Shown here piece by piece: positions 52,791-61,230 of a DNA stretch of 64,000 nt. Within the stretch, counting starts at the first letter, position 1; the number at the start of each line of letters is the position of its first letter. The notes below the pieces were generated by a model. It made no database searches and was not told the DNA's origin. It saw nothing but the letters and a program-made list of their open reading frames with translations. Source of the DNA: Clostridium fungisolvens (GTDB lineage Bacteria > Bacillota > Clostridia > Clostridiales > Clostridiaceae). The position numbers and the translations under genes are program-made. The stretch covers positions 4,402,001 to 4,466,000 of the forward strand of contig NZ_BLZR01000001.1 in the NCBI RefSeq assembly GCF_014193895.1, given 5' to 3'.

Positions 52791-52819
52791 ATACTACCAT
52801 AACATTGAATAGTTGTCAA
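52791..52819 (-). promoter_or_regulatory. Promoter of rpoB-rpoC
   Basis: TTGACA (52814-52819), 17 bases, TAGTAT (52791-52796) on the minus strand, giving a leader of about 150 bases. Expected because rpoB no longer follows rplL. The stretch 52820-53017 shows nothing else. Confidence 0.75.
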
Positions 52820-53017
52820 TTAAATTTATAAAAATATATTATAATGTATTTATGATAACTTTGCAAACAAAATTTACTAATATGGTTTTGTGAATAGAAA
52901 CTAATTTATTCCCCTATTATAAATTCCTGCTTTTATTAAATTATGAAACTTGACATATAAATACATGTTAATATTTCCATCAAAACTAATCAAATTAAAT
53001 TTTAGTTAACAAATATA

Positions 53018-53045
53018 AAAAGAAACCTAGAGTTTTACCCTAGGC
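53018..53045 (-). terminator. Terminator of ptsG
   Basis: CCTAGGG and CTCTAGG pair around TAAAA, followed on the minus strand by TTTCTTTTTAT. Confidence 0.75.
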
Positions 53046-53063
53046 TTGCCTAATTAGATATTA

Positions 53064-55097
53064 CTATTTTTTCACTATAAATGCTATACCTTTTTGTCCC
53101 GTTACTACAGCTCTGTTAGATGATAAAATCACTTCTTCTTCTTCACTTAAATTAGTAAATATTATAGGAGTAATCGTAGATTTAGTGTTTGCTTTTATAT
53201 AATCTAAATCTATTTTTAGAAGCGTGTCTCCTTTTTTAACCTTTTGCCCTGGTTCTACTACCAACTCAAATCCTTGCCCCCTTAAATGCACCGTATCTAT
53301 ACCTATATGAATTAAAAGCTCTCTTCCGTTGGTTGCAATCATCGTTAATGCATGTTTAGCTGGGAATATTGATTCTACAACACCATCTACCGGTGAAACT
53401 AATACTCCGTCAGTTGGATTTATAGCAAATCCATCACCCATCATTTTTGATGCAAATACGTCATCTGGTACTTCACTTAGATCTAAAAGTTTTCCCGCCA
53501 TAGGAGCCGCTATACTATCATTACTTGAAACTTCTTTATATTCCACTGGCTTATTAACAACCACCTGTCGCTTAGGTAAAGTCTTAGTTACAGTTCTACC
53601 AGCCATTATATCACTTATCTGTGATTTTATTATATCTGACATTGGTCCAAATATAGCCTGAATGTTTTCACCAACCCTCATAACTCCTGCTGCACCTAAT
53701 TGCTTTAATCTATTACTATCAACCTTATGTATATCATTTACTGTAACCCTCAATCTTGTTATACAAGCATCAATACTCTTAATATTTTCTTTGTTGCCTA
53801 ATGCAGCAATTATTCCTGCAGCTAGATCATCGTTACCTCCAGCAACCGCAACATTTTCATCTTCAATTTCTCTTCCTGGAGTCTTCAAATCAAATTTTCT
53901 TATTACAAATCTGAATCCAAAGTAGTAGATTACTGAGAGTACTAATCCAACCGGTATTACTAACCACCATTGTGTTCTATTAGGTATAACACCAAACAAT
54001 ATGTAATCTATTACTCCACCTGAGAATGTCATGCCTATCTTTACGTTTAATATATTCATTATCATAAATGATAATCCTGCAAATATACAGTGTATACCAA
54101 ATAATACTGGTGCAACGAACAAAAATGAGAATTCTAACGGCTCTGTTATACCTGTTAGGAATGAAGTTAATGCAGCAGAAAGCATTATGCTTCCAATTAC
54201 CGCTCTCTTTTCAGGCCTAGCTTCATGATATATTGCTAATGCAGCTGCTGGCAGCCCAAACATCATAAATACAAACTTACCAGTCATAAAAGTACCTGCA
54301 GTGAAAGGAACCCCATCCTTTAACTGAGCCATGAATATATTCTGATCACCCATTACTAACTGTCCAGCTTTATTGGTATATTCACCAAACTGATACCAGA
54401 ACGGATTATAAAATATGTGATGTAAGCCAAATGGTATTAATGCTCTTTCAATTACTCCAAATACAAATGCTGCCAACGTTTTGTTTGTGTCGATCATTCC
54501 ACTTGAAAACGCAAATAAACCATGTTGTATAGGAGGCCATATTAAAGTCATAAGAAGTCCTATTACTACTGCAATTGCTGCAGTTACTATCGGTACAAAT
54601 CTTTTTCCTGCAAAGAAACCTAAATACGATGGCAATTCAATCCTATAATATCTTTTATATAATACAGATGCTACTATGCCTATAATTATTCCACCAAAAA
54701 CTCCTGTTTGAAGTGTTGGTACACCTAATACATTTGCATACATCGGATCCTTTAGCATGTCTGCGTTGACACCAAGGAAGGTTCCCATCGTTGTATTCAT
54801 TATAAGAAAACCCACTATTGCAGCTAATCCCGCAACACCTTCACCATCACTTAATCCAACAGCAACACCAACCGCGAATAAAAGTGCAAGGTTGCCGAAA
54901 ACTACACTACCTGAATTCTCCATTACAGAGGCTAAAAGCTGGAACCAATGCGCATTTAATGCTGGAACCTTGTCTAAGAATGAAGGATTTCTAAACATAT
55001 TACCAAAAGCAAGTAATATACCTGCTGCTGGGAGAAGTGCTACAGGAAGCATAAGCGCTTTACCTACAGGCTGTAAAACCCCAAAAATCTTTTTCAT
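53064..55097 (-). CDS. ptsG: PTS transporter EIICBA, glucose type
   Basis: It imports and phosphorylates a hexose using phosphate from HPr. The 677-residue fusion has an IIC domain (1 to about 400; many spans, GITEPLEFSFLF, HHIFYNPFWYQFG), a IIB domain (about 410-490) with the phosphocysteine in DACITRLRVT, and a IIA domain (about 530-677) with the active His in LIHIGIDTVHLRG. The MLPVALLPAAGILLAFGN N-terminus is typical of the glucose/N-acetylglucosamine family; glucose is favoured but GlcNAc cannot be excluded. A RAT site and terminator lie upstream and the antiterminator gene adjoins it. It occupies the interval between rplL and rpoB. Confidence 0.93.
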   Translation of the reverse strand: MKKIFGVLQPVGKALMLPVALLPAAGILLAFGNMFRNPSFLDKVPALNAHWFQLLASVMENSGSVVFGNLALLFAVGVAVGLSDGEGVAGLAAIVGFLIMNTTMGTFLGVNADMLKDPMYANVLGVPTLQTGVFGGIIIGIVASVLYKRYYRIELPSYLGFFAGKRFVPIVTAAIAVVIGLLMTLIWPPIQHGLFAFSSGMIDTNKTLAAFVFGVIERALIPFGLHHIFYNPFWYQFGEYTNKAGQLVMGDQNIFMAQLKDGVPFTAGTFMTGKFVFMMFGLPAAALAIYHEARPEKRAVIGSIMLSAALTSFLTGITEPLEFSFLFVAPVLFGIHCIFAGLSFMIMNILNVKIGMTFSGGVIDYILFGVIPNRTQWWLVIPVGLVLSVIYYFGFRFVIRKFDLKTPGREIEDENVAVAGGNDDLAAGIIAALGNKENIKSIDACITRLRVTVNDIHKVDSNRLKQLGAAGVMRVGENIQAIFGPMSDIIKSQISDIMAGRTVTKTLPKRQVVVNKPVEYKEVSSNDSIAAPMAGKLLDLSEVPDDVFASKMMGDGFAINPTDGVLVSPVDGVVESIFPAKHALTMIATNGRELLIHIGIDTVHLRGQGFELVVEPGQKVKKGDTLLKIDLDYIKANTKSTITPIIFTNLSEEEEVILSSNRAVVTGQKGIAFIVKK

Positions 55098-55212
55098 TTT
55101 TTCTCCTTTTATATTTGTTATATTTGCATCACTTGTCTATACTATTTTTCAATATATTTTCTTAATTAAAAAGCCGTATCTATGGCAACATGAAGAGAAA
55201 TAATCTATATAA

Positions 55213-55311
55213 TAAAAGACCCAAATCTATTGCAAACCGATCTCTAAAACGATGTAAATCGAATTAGATCTTGCAATAAACTTGGATCTGCTTGCATACT
55301 CAGTAACAATC
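55213..55311 (-). promoter_or_regulatory. RAT antiterminator and overlapping terminator upstream of ptsG
   Basis: The minus strand has GATTGTTACTGAGTATGCAA with GCAGATCC after it (55283-55311), matching the BglG-type RAT core GATTGTTACTG and a downstream GCAAGCAG arm. It overlaps the left arm of a terminator: AGATCCAAGTTTATTGCAA pairs with TTGCAATAGATTTGGGTCT, followed by TTTTATTATAT. When the antiterminator binds, the terminator cannot form. It begins just after the antiterminator stop codon. Confidence 0.85.
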
Positions 55312-55314
55312 ATG

Positions 55315-56166
55315 TTATTTAATTTTAGCCTTTATTACATTTATCACTCTATGTATATGTAAGCTTAGGTATACTAGCTCATCTTCAATAACATCATAGT
55401 TATATTTACTTTTTATAAAAGCTTTAATCTTTAATGAACAGTCATAAGCATCTCTATATTTAATTTTAATTATATCTATAAATTCACTGTCTGTTTTTTC
55501 AGTATTTTCGGCAGTAATTACTCTTTTGGCGAAAAACTTTAAGTGAGTTAATAGTCTATCATAATTTAAATCATCCTCTATAAATTCTGTAGAAAAATGA
55601 TATCTAATTATATTTAGAACATCTCTTACAACATTAGTTAATATATATGATTCGCCTATATTATCAGTATAACTAGCATTTACTATATGAAGCGAAATGA
55701 AACCTGCCTCATCTAAAGGTAATGAAACATTAAGTTTCTCATTTATATACCCTACTGCCCATTGTCCAATTTTAAACTCTTCTCTATGTACTCTTTTTAT
55801 TTCCACTAACAAGTTATTTTGAACCATTATATCGTTTGCAAGTCGCTTTATAGAAAAAGCTATGTGATCGGACAATGCAACATAAATGTGATTATCTAAC
55901 GTCCTGTTTAATCGCTCTTCAGCTTCTTTTACTATATCTCCAGTTATCTGTATAATCTCCATAGGAATTTCTTCTATCAACTTTTTAAACTTATCGCTGT
56001 CATTAGGATTATCCATTATAAATATCTTCTCAATTTTATCATCCTCAATTTCTTGCCCTACTTTTTTCTTAAAAGCTAATCCGCTCCCCATGAGAATCTT
56101 TTCTCGTCTTGTCTTGGGATCTACAGTAATCACAACATTGTTATTCAATATTTTTTCAATGATCAT
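55315..56166 (-). CDS. BglG/LicT/GlcT family transcription antiterminator
   Basis: The 283-residue RNA-binding antiterminator has a CAT domain (1-60, MIIEKILNNNVVITVD, GSGLAFKKKVGQEI) and two PTS-regulation domains. PRD1 holds His near LSDHIAFS and SLHIVNA; PRD2 holds His near LLTHLKFF and SLHIHR. Phosphorylation by HPr or the PTS component sets its activity. It is upstream of ptsG and is itself preceded by a RAT, so it activates both its own and the ptsG transcript. The partner and the RAT suggest GlcT-like function; LicT is the closer-named alternative. Confidence 0.92.
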   Translation of the reverse strand: MIIEKILNNNVVITVDPKTRREKILMGSGLAFKKKVGQEIEDDKIEKIFIMDNPNDSDKFKKLIEEIPMEIIQITGDIVKEAEERLNRTLDNHIYVALSDHIAFSIKRLANDIMVQNNLLVEIKRVHREEFKIGQWAVGYINEKLNVSLPLDEAGFISLHIVNASYTDNIGESYILTNVVRDVLNIIRYHFSTEFIEDDLNYDRLLTHLKFFAKRVITAENTEKTDSEFIDIIKIKYRDAYDCSLKIKAFIKSKYNYDVIEDELVYLSLHIHRVINVIKAKIK

Positions 56167-56210
56167 AGATTAACCCACTTCCATCTCAACTTATTTAACA
56201 GCTAAATTAA

Positions 56211-56292
56211 TAAAATACCCAAATCAAAATTAACTATAATATTTTAATAGTTTACTTTAATTTAGGTATTGCCTGCTTATCAGTAACAATCC
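56211..56292 (-). promoter_or_regulatory. RAT antiterminator and terminator upstream of the antiterminator gene
   Basis: The minus strand shows a near-canonical RAT, GGATTGTTACTGATAAGCAG followed by GCAATACC (56263-56292), with the expected two-part arm pairing. It overlaps the left arm of an AT-rich terminator whose right arm (GATTTGGGTATTTTATT) lies at 56211-56230. This gives the gene autoregulation by readthrough. Confidence 0.9.
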
Positions 56293-56419
56293 TTATATAT
56301 AACTATACCATCTTAATCAAAATATCATTTAACGCTTTTCTTGTCAATGTATCTTTATTGCTTCATATATAAAAATTCCCAATAATCTTTACCTTCTATT
56401 TAAATTGTTATATTAAATG

Positions 56420-56448
56420 ATAAAGACACCGCTTTAAGCAGTGTCTTA
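56420..56448 (-). terminator. Terminator after rplL
   Basis: AAGACACTGCTT pairs with AAGCGGTGTCTT with one mismatch and no unpaired bases beyond the loop, and is followed by TTATCA on the minus strand. It ends the rplJ-rplL transcript before the PTS module. Confidence 0.75.
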
Positions 56449-56458
56449 TCTTAAAAGA

Positions 56459-56821
56459 CTACTTTACTTCTACAGTAGCTCCAACTTCTGATAACTTAGC
56501 TTTCATAGCTTCAGCATCTTCCTTTGAAACGCCTTCTTTAAGAGTCTTAGGAGCTCCGTCAACTATTTCCTTAGCTTCCTTTAATCCAAGACCAGTTATT
56601 TCTCTAACTGCCTTTATAACCTTTATCTTTTCTGAACCAGCGCTAGCTAATACTACGTCGAATTCAGTCTTTTCTTCTGCAGCAGCAGCAGCTGGAGCAC
56701 CAGCAGCAGCAACAGGAGCAGCAGCACTAACTCCAAATTCTTCTTCGCAAGCCTTTACTAAGTCGTTTAATTCTAAAACAGTCATATTCTTTATAGCTTC
56801 AATGATTTGTTCTTTATTCAT
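56459..56821 (-). CDS. rplL: 50S ribosomal protein L7/L12
   Basis: The stalk protein that recruits translational GTPases. The ATG at 56821 (GGAGGTGCG upstream) gives 120 residues. It has the N-terminal dimerisation helix, the Ala-rich hinge (about 38-52) and the C-terminal KIKVIKAVREITGLGLKEAK domain. rpoB does not follow; a PTS module does. Confidence 0.98.
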   Translation of the reverse strand: MNKEQIIEAIKNMTVLELNDLVKACEEEFGVSAAAPVAAAGAPAAAAAEEKTEFDVVLASAGSEKIKVIKAVREITGLGLKEAKEIVDGAPKTLKEGVSKEDAEAMKAKLSEVGATVEVK

Positions 56822-56874
56822 TATTCGCACCTCCGAAATTTTTCAGTTAATTTTATAGTTTAGTTTTTTAAAGA

Positions 56875-57378
56875 CTATTCAGCAGATTCTGCTTCTTTCT
56901 TGTCTTTTATAGCACTTAATAAGTAAGCAAGGTTTGATATTGGAGCCTTGAAGCTTCCAAGAAGTTTTGCAATAAGAACTTCTTTTGATGGTATTGATGC
57001 AAGTTGGTTAACCTTATCTTGATCAAATATTTGTCCATCAACTATACCAGCCTTAAGCTCTAGTTTCTTATGAGTTTTAGCGAAATCAGCTAAAATTCTT
57101 GCTGGAGCTGTAACATCTTCGTATCCGAATGCTATTGAAACTGGTCCTTCTAAGTATTGAACTATACCTTCGTGTCCAAGTTCTTTAGCAGCTAATGTTA
57201 CCATAGTGTTTTTATAAACCTTATATTCTACACCAGCTTCTCTTAATACTTTTCTTAATTCAGTATCTTCTTCAACTGTTAGACCTTGATAGTCTGCAAG
57301 AATAACTGATTGAGCTTTTTCTAACTTTTCTTTAATTTCAGCAACTTTTGCTTCTTTTAATTCTCTATTCTTGTTCAT
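56875..57378 (-). CDS. rplJ: 50S ribosomal protein L10
   Basis: L10 anchors L7/L12 dimers on the stalk. The 167-residue product has an N-terminal rRNA-binding domain (VILADYQGLTVEEDTELRKV, YKVYKNT) and an acidic C-terminus. It starts after the L10 leader; the L10-L12 complex is expected to bind it. Divergent codon use or other oddity was not seen. Confidence 0.98.
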   Translation of the reverse strand: MNKNRELKEAKVAEIKEKLEKAQSVILADYQGLTVEEDTELRKVLREAGVEYKVYKNTMVTLAAKELGHEGIVQYLEGPVSIAFGYEDVTAPARILADFAKTHKKLELKAGIVDGQIFDQDKVNQLASIPSKEVLIAKLLGSFKAPISNLAYLLSAIKDKKEAESAE

Positions 57379-57389
57379 TACTGTGTGTC

Positions 57390-57545
57390 CACCTCCTCAC
57401 AGTCTAAAACTGCTTTATATAAATAAGAAAGGTCTTTCCGTAGATACGAAAAGACCATTACAAACTTGTATTGGAACCCTCGGCAGGTTGTTTTACGTTA
57501 TGCTTACGCACCCACTGTCTACGGAAATATTATTCTCTTTTAACA
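57390..57545 (-). ncRNA. L10 leader (autoregulatory RNA of rplJ-rplL)
   Basis: The minus strand carries the classical L10 leader: CCGTAGACAGTGGGTGCGTA, then CCTGCCGAGG, and a final hairpin GGTCTTTTCGTATCTACGG-AAAGACC. The paired CCGTAGA/TCTACGG ends match the known family, which binds the L10(L12)4 complex and represses translation. A promoter lies just upstream at 57555. Confidence 0.88.
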
Positions 57546-57554
57546 ACAAAAATT

Positions 57555-57583
57555 ATTATACTAGATTAATATCGTTAAGTCAA
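57555..57583 (-). promoter_or_regulatory. Promoter of rplJ-rplL
   Basis: TTGACT (57578-57583), 17 bases, TATAAT (57555-57560) on the minus strand, ending just below the rplA stop at 57586. Confidence 0.87.
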
Positions 57584-57585
57584 TA

Positions 57586-58275
57586 CTATTCTAAAACTTT
57601 TGTTGGGTTAACCTTAACTCCAGGTCCCATTGTAGCTGAAAGTGATACTGATTTAACGTATTGTCCTTTTGCAGCTGCTGGCTTAGCTTTTATAACAGCT
57701 TCCATTAAAGTATGGAAATTATCTGCTAACTTTTCTACGCCGAATGAAGCCTTTCCTATTGGACAGTGAACTATAGCAGTTTTATCAACTCTATATTCTA
57801 CTTTACCAGCTTTAATATCAGCTATAGCTTTAGCAACATCAAATGTTACTGTACCTGACTTAGGGTTTGGCATTAATCCCTTAGGTCCTAAAACTCTACC
57901 TAATCTACCAACAACACCCATCATATCTGGAGTAGCTACAACTACATCATAATCGAACCAGTTTTCGCCTTGGATCTTTGAAACTAATTCTTCAGCTCCA
58001 ACGAAATCTGCTCCTGCAGCTTCTGCTTCTTTAGCTTTATCGCCTTTAGCAAAAACTAATACTTTAACAGTCTTACCAGTTCCGTGTGGAAGAACAACAG
58101 CTCCTCTAACTTGTTGGTCAGCGTGTCTAGGGTCAACCCCTAATCTTACATGTATTTCTATAGTTTCATCAAATTTAGCTTTAGCTGTCTTTATTGATAA
58201 TTCTAAAGCTTCTGCTGGTGAATATAATGCGCTCTTATCAACTAACTTCGCGCTTTCTACGTACTTCTTACCCAT
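57586..58275 (-). CDS. rplA: 50S ribosomal protein L1
   Basis: L1 forms the mobile stalk at the E site; free L1 represses its own operon. The 229-residue product has GKKYVESAKLVDKSALYSP, GTGKTVKVLVFAKG, GRLGRVLGPKGLMPNPK and VEYRVDKTAIVHCPIGK. GGAGG precedes the ATG. An L1-like hairpin lies just upstream. Confidence 0.98.
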   Translation of the reverse strand: MGKKYVESAKLVDKSALYSPAEALELSIKTAKAKFDETIEIHVRLGVDPRHADQQVRGAVVLPHGTGKTVKVLVFAKGDKAKEAEAAGADFVGAEELVSKIQGENWFDYDVVVATPDMMGVVGRLGRVLGPKGLMPNPKSGTVTFDVAKAIADIKAGKVEYRVDKTAIVHCPIGKASFGVEKLADNFHTLMEAVIKAKPAAAKGQYVKSVSLSATMGPGVKVNPTKVLE

Positions 58276-58292
58276 TTATATAAGCCTCCTTT

Positions 58293-58319
58293 GTGGTATT
58301 AACGGTAAGTACCTCCCAC
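58293..58319 (-). promoter_or_regulatory. L1-operator-like hairpin upstream of rplA
   Basis: Minus strand GTGGGAGGTACTTACCGTT-AATACCAC: the outer GTGG pairs with CCAC and the inner GG with CC, leaving the bulged bases typical of L1 sites on 23S rRNA and mRNA. It is the second copy; the first is at 58779. L1 binding is inferred. Confidence 0.6.
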
Positions 58320-58333
58320 CGATTAAGTGAATA

Positions 58334-58759
58334 TTATTCTTCTACAACTACGCCCATGCTTCTAGCAGTACCTGCTATCATGCTCATAGCAGCTTCTACT
58401 GATGCAGCGTTTAAGTCTGGCATCTTCAATTCAGCTATTTTTCTAACTTGTTCTTTTGTTATCTTACCAACTTTAGTTCTGTTTGGTACTCCTGAACCGC
58501 TTTCTAATCCTAGCTCCTTCTTTATAAGAACGGCAGCTGGAGGAGTTTTAAGAATGAAGCTGAAAGATCTATCTTGATATACAGTAATAACAACTGGTAT
58601 TATAAGACCAGCTTTATCAGCTGTTTTTGCATTGAATTCTTTACAGAATCCCATAATGTTTACACCGTGTTGTCCTAAAGCTGGACCAACTGGTGGTGCT
58701 GGTGTTGCCTTTCCTGCAGGAAGTTGTAATTTAATCATTCCTGTTACTTTCTTAGCCAT
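58334..58759 (-). CDS. rplK: 50S ribosomal protein L11
   Basis: L11 is the stringent-response and thiostrepton-site protein next to the GTPase centre. The 141-residue product has KLQLPAGKATPAPPVGPALG, GQHGVNIMGFCKEFN and GTARSMGV. The N-terminal Pro-rich segment is intact. GGAGG precedes the ATG. Confidence 0.98.
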   Translation of the reverse strand: MAKKVTGMIKLQLPAGKATPAPPVGPALGQHGVNIMGFCKEFNAKTADKAGLIIPVVITVYQDRSFSFILKTPPAAVLIKKELGLESGSGVPNRTKVGKITKEQVRKIAELKMPDLNAASVEAAMSMIAGTARSMGVVVEE

Positions 58760-58778
58760 GAGTTATTCCTCCTATACT

Positions 58779-58807
58779 GTGGTAATTTCGGACATACGCC
58801 CTCCCAC
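58779..58807 (-). promoter_or_regulatory. L1-operator-like hairpin upstream of rplK
   Basis: Minus strand GTGGGAGGGCGTATGTCC then GAAATTACCAC. It shares TTAATC just before it, GTGGGAGG, CC and the CCAC arm with the site before rplA. L1-responsive sites precede rplK in many bacteria. Confidence 0.7.
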
Positions 58808-58831
58808 TTGATTAAGACGTTAGTCTGATTG

Positions 58832-59353
58832 TTAATCTAATTTTTCAACTTGATGGAAATCTAGTTCAGCAAGAGTCTCTCTGCCAAACATATCAACCAA
58901 GGCCTTAACCTTGTGCTTTTCCGGATTTATTTCTTGAATAGTCGCCATAAAATCTTTTAAAGGACCAGAAACAATCCTAATTGACTCTCCTACCTCTAAG
59001 TTAATCTCTATTGGAGCTTCATTCACTCCCATAGATTCTACCTCTTCATCGGTAAGTGGCACTGGTTTTGATCCAGGTCCAACGAATCCTGTAACTCCTC
59101 TAGTATTTCTAACTACATACCATGAGTCATCAGTCATCATCATTTTCACTAACACATATCCTGGGAACTTCTTCTTCTGAGTTACTTTTTGCTTACCATC
59201 TTTTTCTTCAATTACTTCTTCCATCGGTACTTGAACGTCTTGGATGAATGATTGAAGATTTCTGTTTTCAATGGCTTTTTCAAGGTTAGCTTTAACCTTA
59301 TTCTCATAGCCAGAATATGTGTGTACTACGTACCATCTAGCTCTTTCACTCAT
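58832..59353 (-). CDS. nusG: Transcription termination/antitermination factor NusG
   Basis: NusG couples RNA polymerase with Rho and ribosomes (S10). The 173-residue protein has an N-terminal NGN domain (SERARWYVVHTYSGYENKV, PGYVLVKM) and a C-terminal KOW domain (SGPLKDFMATIQEINPE). It lies between secE and rplK. GAGGG precedes the ATG. Confidence 0.97.
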   Translation of the reverse strand: MSERARWYVVHTYSGYENKVKANLEKAIENRNLQSFIQDVQVPMEEVIEEKDGKQKVTQKKKFPGYVLVKMMMTDDSWYVVRNTRGVTGFVGPGSKPVPLTDEEVESMGVNEAPIEINLEVGESIRIVSGPLKDFMATIQEINPEKHKVKALVDMFGRETLAELDFHQVEKLD

Positions 59354-59391
59354 AATTTATCAGATGGATATAAATCCATCCAACCTCCCTC

Positions 59392-59625
59392 TTATTTCTT
59401 AAGTTTAAAAAGTAAATCAAAGAGGTTTTGTAATATGAAGTCTACTCCGCCAACTAGTACCATATATACTAGAGCGAAAATCACTACTGCTATAAACGCC
59501 TTCTTTAATTCGTCTTTGGATGGCCAAGTTATTCTACTAACTTCAGCCTTAACCTCTCTTAAAAACTTAAATAAGCCAGCTTCTTTTTTAGCTTCAGCCT
59601 GTTTAACCTTCCCATTTACAGCCAT
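59392..59625 (-). CDS. secE: Preprotein translocase subunit SecE
   Basis: The 77-residue clamp of the SecYEG channel has an N-terminal cytosolic helix, FKFLREVKAEVSRITWPSKDEL (in parts) and a single span (about 45-70, FIAVVIFALVYMVLVGGVDF). SecY is encoded at 29193. It is between rpmG and nusG. Confidence 0.95.
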   Translation of the reverse strand: MAVNGKVKQAEAKKEAGLFKFLREVKAEVSRITWPSKDELKKAFIAVVIFALVYMVLVGGVDFILQNLFDLLFKLKK

Positions 59626-59661
59626 AAATTCACATCCTTAAACAAAGTGTGTAAAATTTAA

Positions 59662-59811
59662 TTACTTTGTCTCTCTATGAAGAGTATGCTTCTTGCAGAA
59701 CTTGCAGTATTTCTTCATTTCTAATCTATCTGGGTCATTCTTCTTGTTCTTCATTGAATTATAGTTTCTTTGCTTACATTCTGTGCATGCTAAAGTTACT
59801 TTCACTCTCAT
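59662..59811 (-). CDS. rpmG: 50S ribosomal protein L33 (zinc form)
   Basis: The 49-residue product starts MRVKVTLACTECKQRNYN and has the zinc pairs CTEC and CKFC (about 36-39). GGAGG precedes the ATG. It opens the rpmG-secE-nusG unit downstream of tuf copy 2. Confidence 0.97.
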   Translation of the reverse strand: MRVKVTLACTECKQRNYNSMKNKKNDPDRLEMKKYCKFCKKHTLHRETK

Positions 59812-59888
59812 GATCTGCACCTCCAGTCAAATAAATAATGGGCATAAAAAAATAAACTCTTTTTTTATAATGAGTTTGTTACTCAATT

Positions 59889-59917
59889 AACTTATCATAA
59901 ATAGCGTATCATGTCAA
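59889..59917 (-). promoter_or_regulatory. Promoter of rpmG-secE-nusG
   Basis: TTGACA (59912-59917), 17 bases, TAAGTT (59889-59894) on the minus strand, just after the tuf copy 2 terminator. Confidence 0.7.
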
Positions 59918-59935
59918 GAAATCATGATTATTTAA

Positions 59936-59961
59936 AGGACTAGGTTATTTAACCCAGCCCT
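59936..59961 (-). terminator. Terminator of tuf copy 2
   Basis: GGGCTGGGTT pairs with AACCTAGTCC (10 pairs, two G-U) around AAAT and is followed on the minus strand by TTTAAATAAT. Confidence 0.7.
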
Positions 59962-59975
59962 CACATAAGATGATC

Positions 59976-61169
59976 TTAACCGATAATGCTAGTAACAACA
60001 CCTGAACCTACAGTTCTTCCACCTTCTCTTATAGCGAATCTTAATCCTTCATCCATCGCTACTTGAGTGATTAATTCAACGTTCATGTCGATGTGGTCTC
60101 CTGGCATAACCATTTCCATTCCTTCTGGTAACTTGATTGATCCTGTTACGTCAGTTGTTCTGAAATAGAATTGTGGTCTGTATCCATCGAAGAATGGTGT
60201 ATGTCTTCCGCCTTCTTCTTTCTTAAGTACGTATACTTGACCTACGAACTTGTTGTGTGGGTTTACTGATCCAGTTTTTGCTAATACTTGACCTCTTTCG
60301 ATGTCTGTTCTTTGAACACCTCTTAAAAGAGCTCCTATATTATCTCCTGCTTGTGCTTCATCTAGTAACTTTCTGAACATTTCTATTCCTGTTACTACTG
60401 TCTTTCTTCTTTCTTCTGATAAACCGATTATTTCTACTTCTTCACCTACATGTAGTATTCCCTTTTCAACTCTTCCTGTTGCAACTGTTCCTCTACCTGT
60501 GATTGTGAATACATCTTCTATTGGCATTAAGAATGGCTTATCTGTTGCTCTTTCTGGTGTTGGGATATAGCTATCTACTGCATCCATTAACTCACCTATG
60601 CAAGCTGTTGCTTCTGGGTCAGTTGGGTTTTCTAATGCTTTTAATGCTGATCCCTTTATTACTGGAATGTCGTCTCCTGGGAAGTTGTATTCGCTTAATA
60701 GTTCTCTAACTTCCATTTCAACTAATTCTAATAATTCTTCGTCGTCAACCATATCTGCTTTATTTAAGAATACTACTATATAGTCAACACCAACTCTTGA
60801 TGCTAGTAGTATATGTTCTCTTGTTTGTGGCATTGGGCCATCTGCTGCTGATACAACTAATATAGCTCCATCCATTTGTGCTGCTCCTGTTATCATGTTC
60901 TTAACATAGTCAGCATGTCCTGGACAGTCAACGTGAGCATAGTGTCTGTTTTCTGTTTGGTACTCAACGTGTGCTGTATTGATTGTGATTCCTCTTTCTT
61001 TTTCTTCTGGTGCCTTATCTATTTCGTCATACTTAAATGCTTCTGCAAATCCCTTGTTTGCTAATACTGATGTGATTGCAGCTGTTAATGTTGTCTTACC
61101 GTGGTCTACGTGTCCTATTGTTCCGATATTTACGTGTGGCTTATTTCTTTCAAATTTAGACTTTGCCAT
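59976..61169 (-). CDS. tuf: Elongation factor Tu, copy 2
   Basis: Identical protein to copy 1 (397 residues), with GHVDHGKTT, DCPGHADY and NKADM. Over the coding sequence the two genes look the same base by base; I noticed only two synonymous differences, in the last four codons. The upstream DNA diverges exactly at the ATG. It is behind tRNA-Thr and is separated from rpmG by a terminator and promoter. Confidence 0.98.
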   Translation of the reverse strand: MAKSKFERNKPHVNIGTIGHVDHGKTTLTAAITSVLANKGFAEAFKYDEIDKAPEEKERGITINTAHVEYQTENRHYAHVDCPGHADYVKNMITGAAQMDGAILVVSAADGPMPQTREHILLASRVGVDYIVVFLNKADMVDDEELLELVEMEVRELLSEYNFPGDDIPVIKGSALKALENPTDPEATACIGELMDAVDSYIPTPERATDKPFLMPIEDVFTITGRGTVATGRVEKGILHVGEEVEIIGLSEERRKTVVTGIEMFRKLLDEAQAGDNIGALLRGVQRTDIERGQVLAKTGSVNPHNKFVGQVYVLKKEEGGRHTPFFDGYRPQFYFRTTDVTGSIKLPEGMEMVMPGDHIDMNVELITQVAMDEGLRFAIREGGRTVGSGVVTSIIG

Positions 61170-61230
61170 TGTGTGTTCCTCCTTTTTTAATTTGATAAAC
61201 TTTGCCTAGCGTTTTGTAAATTCCAAAAAA

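Noticed and set aside
20282..57515. GCGTAAG recurring in the leaders of rplM, rpsJ, rplB and rplJ
   Set aside because: The rplJ copy is part of the L10 leader; the others are short, variably placed and could be coincidence.
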